A stretch of DNA of 64,000 nt. Origin: Hydrotalea sp. (lineage in GTDB: Bacteria; Bacteroidota; Bacteroidia; Chitinophagales; Chitinophagaceae). The position numbers and the translations under genes were made by a program. The notes under the pieces were generated by a model, which saw only the letters and a program-made list of their open reading frames with translations, did not search any database and was not told the DNA's origin. Within the stretch, counting starts at the first letter, position 1. Every line of letters starts with the position of its first letter. The stretch covers positions 1 through 64,000 of the forward strand of contig DAHXOT010000003.1 in NCBI GenBank assembly GCA_027364735.1. Reading direction: 5' to 3'. Below are positions 62,080 to 64,000 of this stretch, one piece after another.

Positions 62080-63726
62080 TTAAATAAGCATCCTTAAAGG
62101 TTCTTCCAATAAACTTTTTAATGTTTGTAAAAATGCAGCACCGGTTGCACCATCAACAACTCTATGATCGCAACTTAAAGTTACTTTCATAACATTTCCA
62201 ACAGTTATTTGTCCATTTTTTACAACAGGTATTTGCGATATTCCGCCCACGGCTAAAATACAGGCATCGGGTGGGTTAATAATTGCGGTGAATTGATCTA
62301 TGCCAAACATGCCTAAATTAGAGATGGTAAAAGTACTTCCTTCCCAATCGCTGGGTTGTAATTTTTTATCCTTTGCTTTTTGTGCATAATCTTTAACCCG
62401 AACAGCTATTTCACTTAAGCTTAAGCCATCGGCAAAACGAATAACAGGTACTAATAAACCTTCATCAACTGCAACTGCAACGCCAATATTAATGTGATGA
62501 TTGTAGCGGATTTTATCGCCTAACCAACTACTATTTACTTTGGGATGTTGTTTTAAAGCTACTGCTGTAGCTTTAAGCACTATATCGTTAAAACTAATTT
62601 TTATTTTGCCCGATTCGTTTAATTTGGTTCTTGCTGCTACTGCAGCATCCATATCTATACTCATTGTTAGATAAAAATGTGGGGCAGTAAATAAACTTTC
62701 ACTTAAACGGCGTGCAATTGTTTTACGCATTTGCGATATAGGAACTTCATCAAACGAAGAAATGTTGGTTTGTACAAAAGTTTGGGCAATTTGATTATTG
62801 GATGAAGATATTTCGGTTGAAATAGTTGCTGTTGGTATTGGAGTAGTAGAACTATAATTATCAATATCACTTTTTACAATTCTACCGTTATCTCCAGTTC
62901 CTTTAATATATTTTAAATCAATTCCTTTTTCGGCAGCTACTTTTTTAGCCAATGGAGAAGCCAATATTCTGCCCTCATTTACTACAATTGTATTAGTTTG
63001 TTGCTGATTGGCAGGTGTAACAGTAGAAGCAGTAGTTGCTGAACTGGTGGTTGAAGGTTCTTCGGATTTGGCAGCTACATTATTGTTTCCTGCTTTTACA
63101 GCAGCAATAATACTTGCAATATCTAAACCTTCTTTTCCAATTATGCAAAGCAAATCGTTTACAATAATTTTTTCTCCGGCTTTTGCACCCTGATATAGTA
63201 ATATACCATCTTTATAACTTTCTAATTCCATGGTGGCTTTATCCGTTTCAATATCGGCTAAAACTTCTCCTTTTTTAATAGTATCTCCTATGTTTTTATG
63301 CCATGCAGCAATTACGCCTTCAGTCATGGTATCACTCAATCTTGGCATTAAAACTACTTCCTCAGCATTATTGATGTCTATATCAGTAGCTATTGTAGTT
63401 TCAGGTGTAGCTATGGCTGGAGTTGGAGCATTTGTTGCAGAAGGAATGTTTTTTGTGTTAGGAGTAAGTAAGGTGCTTATATCTTCTCCTGCCAATCCAA
63501 TTATTGCCAATAAATCGTTTACTTGAAGTTTTCCTCCGGTGGTGGTACCAATATGTAATAATACGCCGGATTGATAACTTTCTAATTCCATAGTGGCTTT
63601 ATCGGTTTCAATTTCTGCAAGAAGATCTCCTTTTTTAATAGTATCTCCTACGTTTTTGTGCCATGCAGCAATTACGCCTTCGGTCATGGTATCACTTAAT
63701 CTTGGCATTAAAATCACTTCGGCCAT
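62080..63726 (-). CDS. pdhC: Pyruvate dehydrogenase E2, dihydrolipoamide acetyltransferase, with two lipoyl domains
   Basis: E2 forms the core of the pyruvate dehydrogenase complex and transfers acetyl from lipoamide to CoA. The 548-residue protein has two lipoyl domains (about 1-78 and 122-200), each with lysine in E-T-D-K-A-T-M-E-L-E-S, joined by an Ala/Pro/Thr linker. A peripheral subunit-binding domain (about 250-290, L-A-S-P-L-A-K-K-V-A) follows, then the catalytic domain ending in S-C-D-H-R-V-V-D-G-A. The lipoyl domains are near-copies at DNA level. Broader 2-oxo acid use cannot be excluded, but the layout fits pyruvate dehydrogenase. E1 genes are not seen in the window. Confidence 0.93.
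   Translation of the reverse strand: MAEVILMPRLSDTMTEGVIAAWHKNVGDTIKKGDLLAEIETDKATMELESYQSGVLLHIGTTTGGKLQVNDLLAIIGLAGEDISTLLTPNTKNIPSATNAPTPAIATPETTIATDIDINNAEEVVLMPRLSDTMTEGVIAAWHKNIGDTIKKGEVLADIETDKATMELESYKDGILLYQGAKAGEKIIVNDLLCIIGKEGLDIASIIAAVKAGNNNVAAKSEEPSTTSSATTASTVTPANQQQTNTIVVNEGRILASPLAKKVAAEKGIDLKYIKGTGDNGRIVKSDIDNYSSTTPIPTATISTEISSSNNQIAQTFVQTNISSFDEVPISQMRKTIARRLSESLFTAPHFYLTMSIDMDAAVAARTKLNESGKIKISFNDIVLKATAVALKQHPKVNSSWLGDKIRYNHHINIGVAVAVDEGLLVPVIRFADGLSLSEIAVRVKDYAQKAKDKKLQPSDWEGSTFTISNLGMFGIDQFTAIINPPDACILAVGGISQIPVVKNGQITVGNVMKVTLSCDHRVVDGATGAAFLQTLKSLLEEPLRMLI
63211..63720 (-). repeat. Internal duplication encoding the two lipoyl domains
   Basis: Bases 63211-63360 and 63571-63720 are close copies at an exact offset of 360 bases (120 codons). 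One 44-base stretch in each copy (from 63310 and 63670) differs at only two positions. This exceeds what protein conservation requires and suggests a recent duplication or gene conversion. Confidence 0.75.
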
Positions 63727-63949
63727 AAAAAATTTAAAATTTAAGTTGTAATTACAGAAAGAAAAATATTGATATTGTTAGCAAAAGTAAAGTAATTATA
63801 CTTTGTTGCATTGCAGCTTCCTGCTCTTAATAGTTCTGCACATCAATAATTTTCAGGCCGTGAAATTAATATAAAAAAAATAACCTGAGCCGAAAGCCCG
63901 AAAAAAACGATTTCGGAAAAAGGAAAGTATTTTATTTTTTGCTACCAAT
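63727..63949. other. Intergenic region upstream of pdhC
   Basis: No ORF is seen in these 223 bases. A -7 element TACTTTTG on the minus strand (63782-63789) is an exact TAnnTTTG match and lies about 56 bases before ATG 63726. A 6-bp inverted repeat (CCGAAA/TTTCGG, about 63892-63917) sits downstream of the last gene fragment and could be a weak terminator. Confidence 0.45.
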
Positions 63950-64000
63950 TTATTGTCCTTGTGCTAAAGAATAGGCTTTTCTATCGCCTAATTGATTTAA
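63950..64000 (-). CDS. Possible 3' end of a gene running out of the window
   Basis: The minus strand is open from the window end to a TAA at 63950, encoding the last 16 residues L-N-Q-L-G-D-R-K-A-Y-S-L-A-Q-G-Q. The fragment is too short to identify and could be a chance frame. It would lie upstream of pdhC on the same strand. Confidence 0.3.
   Translation of the reverse strand, partial: LNQLGDRKAYSLAQGQ

Noticed and set aside
1-64000. CRISPR array, tRNA, rRNA or prophage
   Set aside because: Scanning the short intergenic regions gave no regular repeat-spacer pattern, cloverleaf, rRNA-like segment or phage gene.

Overview
The window is a 64 kb piece of an AT-rich chromosome from a member of Bacteroidota, most likely in or near Chitinophagaceae/Sphingobacteriia. 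This rests on the -7 motif TAnnTTTG in front of several genes, an S46 dipeptidyl-peptidase, a DUF4369-TlpA lipoprotein, the long insert-bearing IspG, the mreBCD-mrdA-rodA order, and PxxYF-type anti-sigma-like and MHS transporter families common in that phylum. The genus assignment is inference. I see no rRNA, tRNA, CRISPR array, prophage or intact insertion sequence. Genes are densely packed and no stretch over 300 bases lacks a gene.

Layout. 1-10.4 kb: a truncated gene, ispG (isoprenoids), nadB (NAD) with a lipid A acyltransferase, a CstB-like persulfide dioxygenase-rhodanese with an ArsR regulator, tsaB, ridA and galM-galK. 10.5-15.7 kb: the fused B12 mutase icmF, a secreted hypothetical and a HGSNAT/NagX-like membrane acyltransferase. 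15.8-26.9 kb: the most unusual region, a short-chain carboxylate sensing, uptake and activation locus. 27-31.6 kb: a glycosyltransferase and a divergent OPT/POT peptide-transporter pair. 31.8-39.3 kb: purD and the rod-shape cluster mreB-mreC-mreD-mrdA-rodA. 39.4-49.3 kb: an MBL hydrolase, an ECF sigma/anti-sigma-like/Spy-like operon, an S46 peptidase, a hybrid kinase, an AlkA-like glycosylase, MnmD and small proteins. 49.4-64 kb: an M23 peptidase, alaS, a double-PDZ protein, gatB, a TlpA-like lipoprotein, an MMPL transporter, an AI-2E family protein, DUF458 and CoA-binding proteins, a histone H1-like protein and pyruvate dehydrogenase E2.

The carboxylate locus is the main discovery candidate. 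On the minus strand it runs zinc-ribbon/HTH protein (InsA-like) - outer-membrane porin - MHS-type transporter - small membrane protein - hairpin - second small membrane protein - SLC5-STAC sensor histidine kinase - a protein with a complete CheY-like receiver fused to a full PrpE/ACSS3-type acyl-CoA synthetase. A canonical acs is divergent from the first gene. The arrangement resembles the CrbS/CbrA acetate-sensing systems of Gammaproteobacteria, but the kinase has no receiver of its own and no DNA-binding response regulator is present. The only receiver beside it sits on the enzyme that would activate the transported acid. The inferred model is that a transporter-like kinase sets the activity of a CoA ligase directly by phosphorylation, while the zinc-ribbon/HTH protein may control transcription of both arms.
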